A stretch of 14,092 nucleotides of DNA from Campylobacterales bacterium (lineage in GTDB: Bacteria; Campylobacterota; Campylobacteria; Campylobacterales; QNZT01), in contig WGAE01000241.1 of NCBI GenBank assembly GCA_015489185.1, positions 1-14,092 on the forward strand. The letters are read 5' to 3'. This document shows positions 13,131-14,092 of this stretch, piece by piece. The position numbers were made by a program, and so were the translations under genes. The notes under the pieces were generated by a model. It saw only the letters and a list, made by a program, of their open reading frames with translations. It made no database searches and was not told where the DNA came from. How positions within the stretch are numbered: position 1 is the stretch's first letter; every line of letters starts with the position of its first letter.

Positions 13131-13670
13131 ATGTATAAATTCTTATATCTGTTGATTTTGATAGTATTGCTTTACGGTATCTGGAACGGTATTCACAAAA
13201 ATATCGCTTTGCGTCCAAAAACACACACGGAAAATTGTCAGGTATGTCAGATAGTTTCGGCTCAGGAAGAGAATATCCAAGAGGAACTTGCACGTATCGA
13301 TACGCCTGAATATATTTTGCACTATATCGTGGATATCATCGATCACGGCTCCGATACGCTCGGTTTCAAAGGCGGTGTGATGGAAGGGGGCTATGTCTCT
13401 CATGAAGATGCCCGAAAGATTGCCTGTTATGTGCTGGAGATGTCCGGCAGAAAGTGTCCGCATCCCTATCCAAAAGATGCGGCGATGTTTTATACAAGCG
13501 TCTGCGGCGGATGTCACGGCAACGACGGCAAGGGTCTGGGCGGCAACTATCCCGATCTGACACGTAAAAAGTTGCTTGGAATTGAACGCAGAGAAGCTTT
13601 TTTAAAAACAATGCTCGAAAAGTTGCGCATCAAAAGAGAGGAGAAAAACAGTGCACATATTGATCGCTGA
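13131..13670 (+). CDS. Membrane-anchored c-type cytochrome, one heme site
   Basis: The 179-residue protein has an N-terminal membrane helix (about 3-20, probably an uncleaved anchor) and one heme site, CGGCH (125-129), in the typical MFYTSVCGGCHGNDGKG. An earlier CQVCQ (36-40) looks like a heme motif with His replaced by Gln. The stretch between (GGVMEGGYVSHEDARKIACYVLEM) resembles the Met-ligand half of a class I cytochrome, whereas only about 50 residues, without that half, follow CGGCH. The start lies 13 bases after the DUF3570 stop and has only a weak ribosome site. The end overlaps the response regulator by 20 bases. It could pass electrons to or from the flavinylated barrel. Confidence 0.75.
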   Translation: MYKFLYLLILIVLLYGIWNGIHKNIALRPKTHTENCQVCQIVSAQEENIQEELARIDTPEYILHYIVDIIDHGSDTLGFKGGVMEGGYVSHEDARKIACYVLEMSGRKCPHPYPKDAAMFYTSVCGGCHGNDGKGLGGNYPDLTRKKLLGIERREAFLKTMLEKLRIKREEKNSAHIDR

Positions 13671-14092
13671 TGATAACAAAGAGATCGTACTTGGTTTGAA
13701 AAAATTACTGGAAGAGAACGGTTTTGATGTGACTGCCGCACATACGCTGTCTCAGGCGCATGCATCTTTGGATACGCAAAACTTCGATTTGATTGTATTG
13801 GACTGGTTGTTCCCCGATGGAAGCGGAGTATCGTTTTTACAACAGGAACGACGGTTACAGCTGAAAACTCCGGTATTGATGTTATCATCGAAAAGCGAAG
13901 CGGCGGATAAAGCTGAGGCGCTGGATGCCGGTGCGGATGACTATATGCATAAACCCTTTTCACATATTGAGTTCATGGCACGTGTGCGGGCTTTGCTTCG
14001 GCGGGAAGGGACGCAAAAACAGACCAAAGTGACTATCGGCAATTTGTGTGTCGATTTTGCCACCAGAGCAGTAACGGTAGATGGTGAAGCGA
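13651..14092 (+). CDS. OmpR-family response regulator (3' end outside window)
   Basis: A GTG at 13651, seven bases after GAGGAG, opens a frame that runs off the window end with 147 codons visible. The receiver domain is complete: acidic pair D7/D8 (HILIADD), phospho-acceptor D51 (LIVLDWLFPDG), switch S79 and K101-P102 (HKPF). A linker (LLRREG) and the first strands of an OmpR/PhoB winged helix follow (VTIGNLCVDFATRAVTVDGE). The gene overlaps the cytochrome gene by 20 bases, so it belongs to the same operon and may control it. A sensor kinase gene probably follows, but it is outside the window. Confidence 0.88.
   Translation, partial: MHILIADDNKEIVLGLKKLLEENGFDVTAAHTLSQAHASLDTQNFDLIVLDWLFPDGSGVSFLQQERRLQLKTPVLMLSSKSEAADKAEALDAGADDYMHKPFSHIEFMARVRALLRREGTQKQTKVTIGNLCVDFATRAVTVDGEA

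Noticed and set aside
1..14092. CRISPR arrays, tRNA or rRNA genes, IS elements, prophage genes
   Set aside because: No regularly spaced repeats, cloverleaf-like sequence, transposase-like protein or phage gene was seen on either strand.

Overview
This 14 kb window most likely comes from the chromosome of a Campylobacterota bacterium (Sulfurimonas/Sulfurovum/Sulfuricurvum-like). The assignment is an inference from the style of the proteins: a multiheme cytochrome, a short AhpD-like protein, a NUDT14-like Nudix protein, AAA_14/DUF4143 ATPases, very short intergenic gaps, TATAAT-type -10 boxes with weak -35 boxes, and moderate GC with AT-rich control regions. No rRNA, tRNA, CRISPR array, IS element or phage gene was seen, and no gene-free stretch exceeds 300 bases. 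All alignments were made by eye, and family names come from motif recognition.

Layout. 1-2375: recQ (+) converges on a small Met-rich Spy/CpxP-like periplasmic protein (-) across a palindrome. 2642-3110: remnant of an AAA_14/DUF4143 ATPase gene with its middle deleted; a full-length paralogue sits at 9172-10362. 3121-5502: a 12-heme membrane-anchored periplasmic cytochrome c (-), divergent from a NemR-like TetR regulator (+, 5595-6188). 6189-7961 (all -): a Nudix hydrolase, a small conserved-looking protein, a MazG-type pyrophosphohydrolase, and a complete yefM-yoeB toxin-antitoxin pair with its own consensus promoter and TGTACA-core operators. 8163-9096 (+): an AhpD-like protein and a hotdog thioesterase behind a promoter bracketed by two 20-bp palindromes.

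10408-14092 (+): tlpA-like thioredoxin, apbE flavin transferase, DUF4266 lipoprotein, DUF3570 outer-membrane barrel, a small c-type cytochrome, and an OmpR-type response regulator cut by the window end. This is the most interesting part. ApbE covalently attaches FMN to Thr/Ser in D-x-x-[ST]-G-A-[ST] sequons. The DUF3570 barrel encoded three genes downstream carries two exact matches (DAITGAS and DAGSGAS), plus a partial third. The DUF4266 lipoprotein ends in a Gly-rich C-x-C tail, and the thioredoxin and cytochrome could supply thiol and electron chemistry. My working model is a flavinylated, outer-membrane-associated redox system under two-component control. The main oddities are that this ApbE has no visible signal peptide and has degenerate metal-site motifs.
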